Source: Bactrocera neohumeralis (Eukaryota; Arthropoda; Insecta; Diptera; Tephritidae). Taken from it: 64,000 nt of DNA. Where the stretch lies: NCBI RefSeq assembly GCF_024586455.1, contig NC_065919.1, positions 23,102,839 to 23,166,838 of the forward strand. Reading direction: 5' to 3'. The notes under the pieces were generated by a model. That model had not been told where the DNA came from. It searched no databases and was given only the letters and a program-made list of their open reading frames with translations. Made by a program: the position numbers and the translations under genes. This document shows positions 12,400 to 23,960 of this stretch, one piece after another (within the stretch, counting starts at the first letter, position 1; the number at the start of each line of letters is the position of its first letter).

Positions 12400-13030
12400 C
12401 TTCATCGCTCCACTCTATGGGCTCTTAAAATTTTCTAGTCAAATTTGGTTCAGCGATGAGGCCCAATGGGCTTCTGGCTCAATGGGTATGTAAATAAGCA
12501 AAATTGCCACATTCGGGACAAATAACAACATAAAGTTGAATTTCTTGTAATTTCATTCAGAAAAAACAACGGTTTAGTGTGGTTTGTGAACCATTGGAAT
12601 AATCGGTCCGTCTATGCGATCGTTAATACGCCATGAATACTGACTATTTAATGTATTAAGTTGAAGCTCGTGATCTCGGCGACATTTGTTTTCAAAAAGA
12701 CGACGTCACTTCCCACACAACGCATCAATCAATGGATTTATTGAGAAAACACTTCGGTGAGCAGTTAATTTCACGTTTTGAGCCAGCCGATTGACTAGCA
12801 ATATGATATGATATCACACCGGTAGACTCTTTCCGGTGATGATATGTAAAGTCTAAAGTCTATGCGGACAATCGCGCTTCGATTCAGGTCTTGGCACAAT
12901 AACCACGCGTGTCATTCAGTTACCAGACGAAATGCTCGAACGAGTCATCAAAAATTGGACTCAAATAATGAACCAGCTGAGACGTAGCCGCGGCCAATAT
13001 TTGAAAGAGATAATCTTTAAAAAATAAATG
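12400..13030 (+). pseudogene. DDE transposase relic, family D, copy 1
   Basis: A plus-strand decayed transposase of the Tc1/mariner-like family also present at 29950-31316, 49050-50050 and 51370-52230. Recognisable pieces are IWFSDEA followed by NGYVNKQNCHIRDK, and near 12700 a decayed FQQDGATCHTA-type segment holding the second catalytic Asp region. The C-terminal half follows, with the NWPPRSCDLTPLDYFLWG region badly decayed, and it ends in LRRSRGQYLKEIIFKK followed by a stop at about 13025. The first half of the protein is missing. The copy at 51370 shares its left junction and 3' trailer. Confidence 0.78.
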
Positions 13031-14670
13031 CGAAGGAATGTTCTTTCGAATGATAATAAAGATTCCCCATTAAATTTGAAGTTTCTGTGTTTTTTCTTAA
13101 AGAAAGAGAACCTCGAAATGGAATTTCAAATTAAAATCAATTCATATAGAAAAGGTTATTTCACATATGAGAATATAATTACTCCATAATATTGTGTAAG
13201 TGAGACCCAAGTTATTTAATTGGATGCATATATAATATGACTATGAAAGAAAGGGAAATAATAAGAAAAAAATTATGCTAAATTCTCCTGTAAAATAATT
13301 TATCGTATAAATTTTGATTTTATAGCAATTTCGCAGAATTTTTATGCTACGTAAATAGTAATTGCAGCTCACATATTACCAATCCAAGGAATTGAGAAAA
13401 TTTCCATCATTTGTTGTACACCATTTTACGCTAGAATTTTCCGAAAGTTGCTTCAAGTATTTCCGATGAATTTTCAAACTGCTTCAACTTTTTAAGGCAA
13501 AGCATTTTTTCTACAATACCCCCAAATTGCCATTTAAGAATATCTGCTGCAGAGACTTACCATGAAATACATTAATTGCATCAGCTTCAGCTTGCCACTC
13601 ACGCATAAGCTGCGAAACAAATGCGGCCTGGCGCTGGAAGCATGCATAAGTATTTGCTTCTAAATCTAACCGATTCGAATGCCATGGAAAGCTCATCAGC
13701 TCAACATGACGTATGAGTGACATTTAATGAAATGCACATAAATTAACGGGAATGTGACAACAACAACAACAACACCGACAACAATGAGCCAGCGCTGAGG
13801 CAATAACAAAAATATGAACTGAGCTTTGAGTAATCACAGGCGAATGCGGGCAATAAGCAATAGCTGAAAATAAACGAAAATGTTGCACAAAGAGCATGCA
13901 AAAGAAGAGCAAAAAAGTGGAGATAAAATACAAATATTCACAGAAGTAATTTCTGTATTTTGCTATTACACAGTTTGTTTGTTTGCCTAAGCGTTTGCGC
14001 TGCGCTCCAAGCGCCACTGCAAGAAATTCCACTTGAGCAAACAAATTGCATTTCGAAATTGCAAGCCAAATGACACAAGTCGCAAACAGCGTTGCGGAGC
14101 AAAGAGCGCCACAGCGATAGATTGCCGGGGCGTGCACTGCGCGTGGAGCGCAGATGAACAGATGAGCGGATGAGAGGATGAGCAGCGTGCAATAGTTGAG
14201 CAAACAAACAGCAGTTGAGCGGAAATGGCAATACCAACACCAATTCCGACTGCTATCAAACGCCTGCAGCACCACCGAATGCCACTCCGCCAGCGCTGGT
14301 GTGTGTTGGTGTTGTGGCAACATCATCAACCCGGCCATGCAGTCAGCGTCATTTGACTTTGCTACATTAACTTTGATTTATTTCATGTTTGCTGTACACT
14401 CTCGTCTTTCCGAGAATGCGCAAATCTCTTTGGCTCTACGTAGTGCCAGCGGCGTGTTTGGTTTTGCAACTGCGGTGGCGTATGCAACTGCCGATTATTC
14501 ACAATTTTTGGCAGCACCGAACTTATGAGCGTTATTGTCGTTGTTCGTACATACATTAACATTAGCACAAATGGTTGGCTCTTTCTTGAGAAATATTTAC
14601 TTTATTTATTTCTGGTTTATGCTCAAGTAAAGCAAGAATTTAAAATATATTACAAGTCATCGCTAAATAA
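13031..14670. other. Non-coding block with GC-rich, CAA-rich centre
   Basis: About 13500-14560 is the most GC-rich part of the left side. It has a (CAA)n run at about 13758-13775 and single-copy character. Long frames are open on both strands (up to 204 codons on the minus strand at 13724-14338), but they overlap each other, are Cys- and His-rich by composition, and resemble no protein. Together with the CA/TG-rich blocks elsewhere this looks like ancestral host intron or flank. Confidence 0.45.
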
Positions 14671-14678
14671 TATATTTA

Positions 14679-14912
14679 TGGTACCAAATTCGTTTTTACG
14701 CTCAAAGAGAGTTTTTACGTTATAAAGAGTTATATAAAGTTAGAAGATCGAAAAAAGCGAGTTTTCCAAAATTTTTTCCGAGAAAACTTTAAAATGTTTC
14801 ATAAAAAAAATCGATAATTTTTTCAAATTTGCGTGTAATTTCGAAAATATTCACCGGAACGATATGCTTTTTTTGTGTGCATTCTTAACTATATGTACAT
14901 ACATTAAGAAAA
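14679..14912 (+). repeat. Dispersed repeat X, copy 1
   Basis: This segment (GGTACCAAATTCGTTTTTAC, then CTCAAAGAGAG, then a GAAAAAAGCGAGTTTTC stretch, ending GTACATACATTAAG) is repeated with divergence at 15438-15600. Its middle part (TTTGCGTGTAATTTCGAAAA and on) is repeated at 16571-16650. A mariner C-terminal relic lies between copies 1 and 2. I do not recognise the family. Confidence 0.6.
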
Positions 14913-15094
14913 TAAAATTTAAAAAAATTGATTTGATGAAAATTCTAACTGTATATAACCTCTTAAAATGTCACACATATTGATTAACACAAATGGCTTA
15001 GAGTCAGACATAAAGAACAGTTTACTCGAGAAAATACTTTTTCCACATGTCAGTCTCTAAAAGTGAATTCTTCGATTTTTACTAGGTCTGAATT

Positions 15095-15412
15095 GATATT
15101 GAACAAAGAAGTGCGATAATGCACCATCTCATACTGCATTGGTTATTCGTGATCATTTTGCCACATTTTAACTAATATCGTGATGCAACCACCGCATTCG
15201 CCTGATTTACTTTCGTGTAACTTCTGGCTATTCAGCAAATTGACATGACCACTCCGAAGACACCGTTTTGAGTCAATTGAGGATATAATAGCTGAATCGA
15301 AGAAGGCTCTGATGGCCATGGCCATGACTGGAAAATTCGTTGGCATATGTGTATTGCAGCGGGAGGGGATTACTTTGAAGAAGTTGAAATGGACAAAATT
15401 CACTTTTTAATT
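15095..15412 (+). pseudogene. mariner transposase C-terminal relic
   Basis: The plus strand reads like the last third of a mariner transposase. A DNAPSHTALVIRDHFA-type segment (second catalytic Asp region) at about 15115-15160 is followed by MQPPHSPDL-type sequence holding the third catalytic position, then CNFWLFSKLT, and a RHRFESIEDIIAESKKALMA stretch at about 15262-15320. It ends near KWHICVLQREGITLKKL, where a frame shift is visible. The N-terminal two thirds are missing. It sits between two direct copies of repeat X. Confidence 0.75.
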
Positions 15413-15437
15413 TGATCACACTAATGTGTAGTATGTT

Positions 15438-15610
15438 TTTGGTACTAAACTCGATTACACTCTCAAAGAGAGCTATTGTAAGAGTTTATATATTGTTAGA
15501 AGGTAAAAAAAACGCGAAGTTTTCAGAATTTTTTTGAGAAGACATTTAAATTTTTTATACAAAAATGTGTAAAAATATGTACATATATTAAGGTATCTTT
15601 TAAATGTATT
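15438..15610 (+). repeat. Dispersed repeat X, copy 2
   Basis: A direct, diverged copy of 14679-14912: GGTACTAAACTCGATTACAC, CTCAAAGAGAG, GTTAGAAGGTAAAAAAAACG, and the closing GTACATATATTAAG. The central part present in copy 1 is missing here, while a fragment of that central part occurs at 16571-16650. Confidence 0.55.
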
Positions 15611-15953
15611 TTAAGACTGATTTTAAGACAAGAAAATATTTGTTTGGAAAGGAACTGCAGCTGATCTCCGGGAGCTCCTCTCAAAACAGACGTTTTGAGG
15701 CGACCACTATATCTCTGAACTGGGTCCTCTGAAATTGAAAAAAACCAAACAGATTTCGTTAAAGTAGTGTTTAATCCAGTAATTTATCGAAGAAATAAGC
15801 AAAACATATTTTTTGACATAAAGGCCGTTTCTCAAAAAAAAAAAAAAATAATTTCGGCTTTAAATTGTTTATGAAAAAAAGTATTCATCGGTGAGAAAAA
15901 ATGTTCGTTTAATTACTGAAAAATATATTTAAGATGGTCGTGTTAATAATGGG

Positions 15954-16467
15954 TTGTTAAAAAAGTCTTGCGGTATTTTTATTGAAATTGAAAAGAATTT
16001 TTTATGACTCATGCCCAGCTCTTGACCGATGCTACGGCTGCTACTATGCCGGTCTCTTTCGACCAATTCAGCGATTTTATCGCAATTTTAGACGACAGGC
16101 CTTCCGGAGCGTGGCGCATCTTCGACCACCTCTACACCAGAACGAAAACGTTGAAACCATCGTTGTGTGGTGGAAATGGAAACTGTATCGGGTCCATAAA
16201 CTGCACAAATTTTATTGGCGGCTTGAGATGCATTTTTGCCTTTATCGTAGTAGTACTGTAAAATATGCCGTATTTTCTCTTTATTTTGCTCCATGTTTGC
16301 GACGCTATAACTCACGAACGACTTAAAAGAAACGACAATCAATCAAACGTTTTAGCGCGTGAAATGAGCTTTCCAAAAAGGTATAGCATGACCCGATGCG
16401 ACGAATAAAACTAGAACTACGCGCTTTCAGCGCCAACTTGCGAAAATACCGCAAGACTTTTTGACAA
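15954..16467 (-). mobile_element. Internally deleted mariner with intact terminal inverted repeats
   Basis: A 514-bp element with near-identical inverted ends. The left is TTGTTAAAAAAGTCTTGCGG and the right complement is TTGTCAAAAAGTCTTGCGGT, both followed by ATTTT. The minus strand encodes the start of the transposase. Its Met is near 16293, followed by EQNKEKIRHILQYYYDKGKN, the helix-turn-helix, and RWFQRFRSGVEVVEDAPRSG. After an in-frame stop near 16085 come KIAELVERDRHSSSRS and GQELGMSH (about 16010-16080). The frame then breaks straight into the 3' end, so the catalytic DDD domain is deleted. It is non-autonomous, but its ends look usable by a related transposase. Confidence 0.88.
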
Positions 16468-16570
16468 CAACAATTATTTGAGACTAATCGATTTAGCCGT
16501 CTTCAAGTAATGTTAGTCACCGAATGCGATCACACCATTTTGGGGAAAACGCGTTAAAGCACTCTCCTTT

Positions 16571-16650
16571 CCAAATTTGCTTGTAACTTTGAAAATATTT
16601 ATCGGAACGATATGAAATTTTCGGTGCGTATTCTTAAAATAGTGGCCACA
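16571..16650 (+). repeat. Dispersed repeat X, fragment 3
   Basis: TTTGCTTGTAACTTTGAAAA, then ATCGGAACGATATG, then GCGTATTCTTAA, matches the central portion of repeat X copy 1 (about 14827-14890). Confidence 0.5.
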
Positions 16651-17860
16651 AAAAACATGGCCATTTGTTTTCTTTAAAATATTACTAATTATCTCAGTAT
16701 CAATATCTCCTGTTTTTAATTAGTCTAGTTCCCTTAAAACAGCTTTCTTAGGCTAATTTTTTCAAGCAGAGCATAGAATTCAGATCAAATTTGCTTAGTA
16801 GACACACACTTTATGGGAAACGTTTTGATTTCGAAAGATGCTTAAACATGCATCATCCCGATATTTGGTTTATTTGAATGCAAAATGATCGAGACCGATA
16901 CAAATTTCCACCCAGCCTTGCATACTGAATATTATGAGCTTCTTTCTTCCTAAGGACAGTTACCGCCTATATATTATATATAGAAATGGACGAGATGATG
17001 AAATGTTCCCCAGCTTTCATTACGGTACCTCTTATACTCGTACAATCACCAATCATATGGAGCAAAGTCAGCATGTGCGAAAATCTGAATTATTATGTGG
17101 GGGCTGAAAGATTCCGCCCAATTTTATTCTTAAGCGCACGGATTCACTGTGAATAAAACACACACTTTCTGATTTTCATATATATATATATATCACCCGG
17201 AAGTTCAAAAATGTTTACATTAGGTATATGGGAACTAAGGGAATTAATGGCCCGATTCAACAACTTTTTGACGTAATTGTATATTATTATCAAAGATTTG
17301 TATTTTCGCTGTATTTCAATAAAATATCCATTATTATTTGGCGCTTGGGTTCTTGAAAAGTTGTAGTTCGATTTCGAATGAAATACAACTTGTATTTAAG
17401 CAAAGTTTAACTGAATACATTGTTGTTGTTTCGTACATTGGAAAGTGAATTGGATTATATGGAAGTTAAAATTGTGTTTTTTGTAAAATAGGGCTGCTTT
17501 GTACATAGTAATGTACCAATGCTAGAATAATTCCAGGTAGGTTCGTAGATATGGATGCCCATTATACCGGCTTCGTAGCTATCGTCTTCTGTATCTATAT
17601 AATATCAGTTCGATATGGTCGGCACAATGATTCATGGTCGAAAAAAATCTAAAATTGAAAAGTTTACAAAATGACGGCGTTCTGTAAAAAAGCTGAATTT
17701 TATCCAATAGTTCCGTTTTTGCCCTACGAAACATCCGATTTTCGGGCAGATCGTGCCTCAATGTTTGAAAATATATATACAGAATATGCAAGCGGTTAGT
17801 AATCGGATAATTTGTTTCCGTTAAACCGAGGAAGCTATTTCGGAAAGTATGTTTGGTTTA
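16651..17860. other. No gene; one shared repeat fragment
   Basis: AT-rich sequence. The segment 17210-17275 (TATATGGGAACTAAGGGAA, then GGCCCGATTCAACAA, then a long TA-rich tail) resembles 45580-45640, so it is an old dispersed repeat. There is a (TA)n run at 17179-17192. No coding sequence is recognised. Confidence 0.45.
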
Positions 17861-17868
17861 AGTTTTAA

Positions 17869-18400
17869 AGGATTACATAGGTTTCCTTGGGTAAAAACAA
17901 CATATTTTTAACAATTTTTTCTCGTATAAAAAATGAAATATTTTCTGAAATTTTTGGAAAAAAGTATTTTAAACACATCCATTACGATGCCATTTTCGGT
18001 GACCTTTCAGAAAAATGTTGGCTCGTTGGCAGGATAACTCCTTACAGTATCGTCTAAAGTAAAAAAAAAATACCTGTTTTAGTTAAAACCTTTACTTAGA
18101 GCTTGGAAGAAAGAAAAAAACTGAAAATACATATTTTGCAGACATTTTTAAAAAAAAAAGTTTCAAATTTCGTGCCATTTTTTTCAAATTTTTGTTAACG
18201 AAAAAATTCCTTTTCAAGTCTTTAACAATTATATATCAAAGACCTGTGTAAAATGTCATGAAGATCGGTTGAGTAGTTTTCGAGAAATCTTGCCGACTTC
18301 AAAAACACAGTTTCGAAAAAAAAGTCATAACGAACTCTTAGTAGTTCCAAAATAATTTTTGGTTGCAGCCAATTTTCATACTTCCCTACCTGTTACTATC
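17869..18400. mobile_element. TTAA-flanked MITE, family 1, copy 2 (inverted)
   Basis: A diverged copy of 63-698 in opposite orientation. It starts at TTAA (17865-17868) followed by AGGATTACATAGGTTTCC, matching the family end. The conserved interior stretches TTGGCAGGATAACTCCTTAC, ATTTTGCAGACATTTTTA and GAAGATCGGTTGAGTAGTTT appear in the same order as in the reverse complement of copy 1. The far end is decayed and no clean second TTAA is visible, so that boundary is approximate. Confidence 0.75.
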
Positions 18401-18479
18401 TATTTTCAGTATTTTTCACTGCTTAATAAATACCTGCAGCTGCATACTGTAAAATAAATATTTTTGAGACAAGAATTTC

Positions 18480-19655
18480 AAATCAAATAAACTTCTTACT
18501 AAGCACACACTCGCATTGTTTGCCAACAAATGTATCAATTCATTGCATTCTATTTGCATTTACGATACTGTTTCAACATGACTTAGAGAGTTTGCTCAAA
18601 AATGTGAAGCTATGAGACTGCCTAATGCTAATTTCCAGTAAAACAACAATTTTTTCAACACACGCACACAAAGAGTGTGTGTGTGGCGTATGCGGAAAGC
18701 CAGTAGTTGTTGTGGCCTTGCTTTCAACATTGCACAGATAAAATATTTATATTTTCATAAGAGCTGTCACTAGTACAAAATCGCTATTAGCAGTGGCTGA
18801 AGCGGGAGGCAACATAAAAACTAACACATTTTGAAGACTTGCCATAGAAAGCGAGTGACTTTATGTGAGTGTGTGAGTATAAATGTGTGTGTCTGTGGCA
18901 ATCACTTCGGCCAACTTGCGAACTTTTAGTGATGGCTACTGCTACTGCAGGCACACAGGTGTTCGGTGCACACATATATATTGGACACATACATATGTAT
19001 ATGTATATATGTGTGTGTTTTTAAATGTTATGCAATATTTGCTTTCAAGCGAATTTTTGTATTGCAAGCGATTTGCCACGGCCTTTGCAGAAGCATTTTT
19101 GAGTTTTACAAGACAAGTTTCATTTCATACTTTGCAACATCAACCACAACCGAGAAGCCACGAATCACACATGTACACTAAACCACTCAGCTGTTTGCTG
19201 GGCGGGACAGAAAAGACTGTAAGAGTGTTGGCAAGGTCCAATGGAACTTTTTACACTAAATGCTTTCATAGCAAAGTCTCTAAAGTAAATATCAGTCACT
19301 ATAAGCACACATACACACACGTACATATATATGCGTGCTTACCGCTACTCTCACATGCATATTAGTTGCGAATCGTGCATGTTGCTCCACATTTCCATAT
19401 GGGCGCGTACATACAAATATTTCAGCTTGCCTGGCTTAGTGGCAACATTGGTATGTGGCTGGCGCTGTTGTGTTGCCTTGCCGCTGTCACTTTTTCGCCA
19501 AAGTTTCGTACAAAGATTTTACGTGTCAGCGTTAAGTTTTTATGTTTATTTGCTTTCGGCAGCGGGCGAATGTGTCTAACTGCTATTCTTGTCAGCGCTT
19601 AAGTGCTTCATAGCATACTTGTATGCGCCAACACAAATACAGAAGCACTAAGATG
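18480..19655. other. Non-coding, CA/TG-rich single-copy-looking block
   Basis: It contains TG tracts at about 18676-18685 and 18873-18897 and TATATG runs at about 18990-19020. Several frames are open on both strands, including one of 160 codons at 18883-19365, but they overlap and show no recognisable domain. It has the same character as the other GC-richer blocks. Confidence 0.45.
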
Positions 19656-19657
19656 TA

Positions 19658-20746
19658 TTAGGGTGGGGCCTAACGTAATAAATAGAGTGTGATTAAAAAA
19701 CGAAATTAATTTGAAATTTTTCTGGATTATTCTAATATATGCAAATGTCGGCTATAGGTATTAGTGGGGCTGAATTTCAGATAATTTTTGAACTTTCGTA
19801 AAAAACGCAATTAAAATATGTAATATCAATTTTTTCGTAGTTATTTATTAAAACTACAGGAATACGGGAAAAAATAGAAAATTTGCGAAATAAGGAGCTG
19901 ATAAAGTGGGGTGGGGTCTAAAACAATTGCCGAGCATCGTGGGTATGGTACCCTCAACCCTCCTAGCAACCTAAAACCCAAAAGAAAAAATATTAAACTA
20001 GATTAACTGGTTCTGGTTCTACAGAACAGTTGAAAAAAATTTCACAAAATGGCGATTGCTGGAAAAAAAACATTTTTTTATAAAATTTTATAAATTTTTT
20101 TTTTATAAAATTTTTTTATAAAATTTTTTTTTTTAAATTTTATTTAATAAAAAAAATAAAAAAAATAAAAATTTGTATTTATTTTTTTTCTTGTGTTTTA
20201 TTTTTTTAAATAAAATTTTTTTTGGATTAATTTTTTTTATATACAATTTTTTAAATAAATTTTTTTTTTACAATTTTTTACATAATTTTTTTTTTACAAT
20301 TTTTTTAAATAATTTTTTTTTTCTATGTCGACTTATTTAAGAAATAATTAATTTGGATATATGGATAGTTTCATACTTAGACAAGTCTATAAAGAAGACT
20401 CTCTAAAAATTTTAGGTATATCGATCCAGTACGTACGTAGAACCTGAGAAGTCGTGGGTATAACTCTCACATTTTTCGAAAAAACACGCTGAATTATCGC
20501 GTTGTTGTTGTTGTCCCTGGCCAGATAAAAATACGGGTCCGTTCCGGTTACGTAGACGCGACAGCCGTGAAAATGAGTAATGCCTCTTGTTCTATTAGTT
20601 TCGACCGAAAATTAATACATATTTTAAGCATCATCTTCAAAAGAAAGCCTTTTAATTCACTTATCTCCAAATTTGGATAATAAATAAACAACTAACGGTG
20701 TGAGACTGAAAAATGTGTTTATTAAGTTTTTAAGGATCACCCTAAT
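19658..20746. mobile_element. Candidate 1.1-kb MITE/transposon with TTAGGGTG ends
   Basis: The left end TATTAGGGTG (19656-19665) is the exact inverted complement of CACCCTAATA at 20739-20748, consistent with TA target duplications plus 8-bp terminal repeats. The inner flanks also correspond in part (GGGGCC against GATCC). There is no transposase frame. The interior holds an extreme poly-A/poly-T tract at about 20060-20330 built of short T8-10 and A6 runs. With only short terminal repeats the boundary call is moderate. Confidence 0.5.
20050..20335. repeat. Low-complexity T/A homopolymer tract
   Basis: Nearly 290 bases of alternating T-runs and A-runs (TTTTATAAAATTTTTTT-like units) with almost no G or C. 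It lies inside the candidate element 19658-20746 and probably grew by slippage. Confidence 0.8.
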
Positions 20747-20748
20747 AA

Positions 20749-21799
20749 TAATATAAAATAACAATATGAACCGCCTTAATATTATATATGCATAAATTGA
20801 GTTGCCCACCACCTCCCTTACGCTGTCACTTCGCTTCTATTCTAATTCTTAGTTTTTATCCTGTTGGTGCGCCAGTGCGTATGCGCAATTTAAAGTATTT
20901 TAGTTAAATTTTTTATTACAGTACGTACACTTCTTGCATGCGCTTTAAAAATGTGCGCACATGTGTGCGTTTCAAAGGTCTTGTGACACCGCTGCTAGAA
21001 TGTATGTCTATGCTTCATGTGAAATTGTTTTGTTGTTTGTGAAAAATGTTAAATAATTTTCAAATAGTTTCGAAACTGTTGCGGTTAATGTCAAAATTTT
21101 CGTGATATATATATATATATTTATATTTATTTTTCATTTATGGTATTTATGGCAGTTTGCAGCTTGAAAGTGCAAAATAAAGTTTTCATATGTCAGTATG
21201 ACATGAGAAAGAAAAATTTCGAAATTTTGTTTCTAACTACTGCTTCTTATGTCCGGTTATTTTGTGGTTTCGGACGCATAACTTCAGTAGTTCTGAATTG
21301 TATTAACTTGTTGAAAATGGAAGCAACTCGGAAAATATTCATAAAATAATATTTAGAAGACAATTTTTCTTCCGTCCTTTGCGACAGGAAACACTTTGAA
21401 AGGTTAATGTTCCTTGAAGCTCTAAACAGAAGTTAAATATGATATTTTCTATATCTAAAATATAACCACGAAGATTAAACATTCTCAACGGAGTATCTCT
21501 GATCAACAATGAACAATCTTAAGTTAGCTTTTGAAATGTGCTTAAATATTGACTAAAAGCCTTGTATCGTCACGATCATGTCAGAAATCTCATTTTAATT
21601 CAGTTCATTCCTCTGCTAATATTGAAGACATGAATGTACGCCGAGTTTCCTGAGGATATCTTGCCAAATAAAATAGTGTTCCGTACAAAAATTTCTGTTC
21701 AATCGGTCACTTTTTATTGCAGTTATATGAAATTGTTAACTGATATCGGATGATTCGACAAATCTGCAATTTTTTGGGTGAGTAAAGGACGTGTACAAA
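20749..21799. other. No gene recognised
   Basis: AT-rich sequence with a (TA)n run at about 21104-21121. It holds a 69-codon frame at 21140-21349 without recognisable features. Nothing else is supported. Confidence 0.4.
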
Positions 21800-21985
21800 A
21801 TTTCAGAGCGATATCACAAAAACTGAGCCGTACATATATACAGATAGACAGACAGGAGAGCAAATATGACAGGTCACTTTGTCACTTTAATCGTTTAAAT
21901 GTATAGCTATATTTTTTGGGGTCTCCGAAGTTTTCTCCTAGGTGTTACATACTTCACGACAAACTTAGCCTATTCAGCCTATATA
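21800..21985 (-). repeat. mini-me/DINE-like remnant, reverse orientation
   Basis: It has a short ACAGATAGACAGACAGG run (the complement of GTCY), then a decayed core, then GGGGTCTCCGAAG and GTGTTACATACTTCACGACA. The latter is the complement of the family start (TGTCACGAAGTTTGTAACACC). The rest of the element is missing. Confidence 0.6.
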
Positions 21986-22969
21986 TATTAGGAGCATTAT
22001 ATATATTGGCATAATCGTAATATTTTTCATATTTTGGTGATATGGTGATATGCCTATAAAAGGGTTTTTTGATGTGCCAATCGTTTCTTCATTTCACAAA
22101 TTGACTGAAAATCGATGTATTAAGTTATATGAAGCGTAAATAGTCTATATATATCTGAGGTATTAGTTTAGCACGCAAAGGTGTGGCTTAAATATCCATT
22201 AAAAGATCTAAGAAGTCACAAGTTTCGTAATTTCCCCGCAACCGTCGTAAAAGTGTTTTAGTTATTCTCTCTCTTGCAGTTCGATATTTCATGCTTACGC
22301 AGCACATAACAGCACCGATGTGATATGAGTGATATATATATATATATGTGTTTCGGTCTTCGAGAGACACCCTGGTCTTCAGGTTTTGTAAACAGTTACT
22401 CAATGTTATTTTTTAGGACCACAAAAATGTTTCAACAGCTGGGTCACCTCTGCCAGTACAAGTGATCGACTACGTTGATTGATAGCTTCACAAGGCAATG
22501 GTGGAACAACAAAATAAATAAAGATCTTTTATATCTCATTAATTGTCTTTAAATTACTACATGCATTCACATTTCATGATTCGATATGGAGAAAAAATCA
22601 CTTAGAGCTTCGTCAATGAAGTGACCGCAGTTCTCGATAAATTCTTTTCGATTTAGTGCCAGTTGATATATCTATTTGTAAGCGTATGTTAACTGTTAAG
22701 AATCACTTGCCATGAGAAATGCAAATCAGCTTCGGTACTCAGAACTGAGCGCACGCTTTTTCCGAAACACACAATTCTACGCAGAAAGCGCCATTGCGGA
22801 TACGTAACCTGAAAGTATCATTCAGTGGTTCACAGCCGTTCGAGAGTTAATTTTTGTGGATTTTACGAATTTATTATACTATATTAAAAGCTGACATCTA
22901 TTTAATGTAAATGGATTTTCCTCTTATTTTCTGCTAATTATGGTTACCAAATATCAAAAATCACTTTTC

Positions 22970-23190
22970 ATAAGTTTACAGGCGAAGGAAAAACGCTGTA
23001 ATAGAACATACAACAAACATCATTAAAGAAACAAAATTTGAGTTTTGCTAATAAAATGGTTATATATTGGTTATATCTGACAGCGGAATCCTTTATGTAA
23101 TTTCATGTAGTCATTCTTAAGCAATAAAACAATCAATTTAGATTTTTCGATGAAACGTTATTTTGCATTTTGGGTGACGATATGCTATTT
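22970..23190 (+). repeat. Dispersed repeat Y, copy 1
   Basis: It shares several near-identical stretches with 28375-28530: AGGCGAAGGAAAA, then ATAAAATGGTTATATATTGG, then TTATATCTGACAGCGGAA, then TTTTTCGATGA and ACGTT, then TTTGCATTTT. The two copies are in the same orientation on either side of the first coding exon of the receptor. I do not recognise the family. Confidence 0.6.
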
Positions 23191-23960
23191 ACATTTGATT
23201 TTTTGTATTTAGTATATATTTGATACTTGTTGCTAAACTGCTTTAAAATATTGGTTATATCCTCAATGCGTATACATGTGTATGTGATAATTTTTGATAA
23301 CGGGATATTCGCCCGAGTGCGTGCTCAACTTATGAAATGTCTGCTTTGCGTGCGCCAATGCAATTTTCCGTTAACTCACATAAATAGTGACAAAAAAATA
23401 GAAAACAATGAGCCGTTTCGTCGCTCCTGGCAATATTGTGGAGACATACAGCTGTTGTGATGTGCTTTTGTTGTTATTTTGGTCTTTTAGTTTTTTATTA
23501 GATAAAAGCAGCAGTTGGCAAACTTTTTCAAGCATTAAAATCACATTTTTTAAACTACTGCAAAACTGCTACAAATCACGCGTGCAGGCTGTCAGCGGAA
23601 TATCTTCTTTCACGCAAGTAAAGAACGGATGGTAAGTTTTAGGTTTCTTCACCAACGATGTACTGGTCGCAAACTGGTTTGAAGTGCGTCAGGCTCATAA
23701 ATTATGTTGAAAGTTGGTGTCTTAGCTAAAATCGACTTTAAGTTTCAGCATTTGAGTTTTATTTGTGGAGTCAGGATTCAAGATACCTCAGTGAAAAGTA
23801 AGGCTTTGAAAGCTTTATTCATAATTTTAGATTTATATCGCTATAACATTAATTTTGTATCTTTCTTGTGCGATTTTTCGTTTAATGGTCGAGAAGGCGA
23901 AGAAAATCTCGCCTCTTTTTAGTCGATAGGTTTAGTCCATGCAAATATACTCCTAATATT
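23191..23960. other. No gene recognised
   Basis: It contains short open frames (23227-23460, 23408-23635, 23704-23922) in a slightly GC-richer patch. The second frame runs to a GATGGTAAGT at about 23628-23637 that would pass as a splice donor, but no matching acceptor or protein similarity supports an exon. Confidence 0.35.

Noticed and set aside
13724..14338. 204-codon open frame on the minus strand, the longest in the window
   Set aside because: Other long frames overlap it on both strands. Its composition is Cys/His-rich from the local GC-rich words and a CAA run, it has no domain, and there is no splice or start context. It is open by composition.
18883..19365. 160-codon plus-strand frame
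   Set aside because: It runs through TG/CA and TATATG repeats, has no recognisable domain, and overlaps a minus-strand frame.
23408..23637. Possible nested exon ending in GATGGTAAGT
   Set aside because: The donor is good, but there is no acceptor, no protein similarity and no partner exon. One chance donor is expected in this much sequence.
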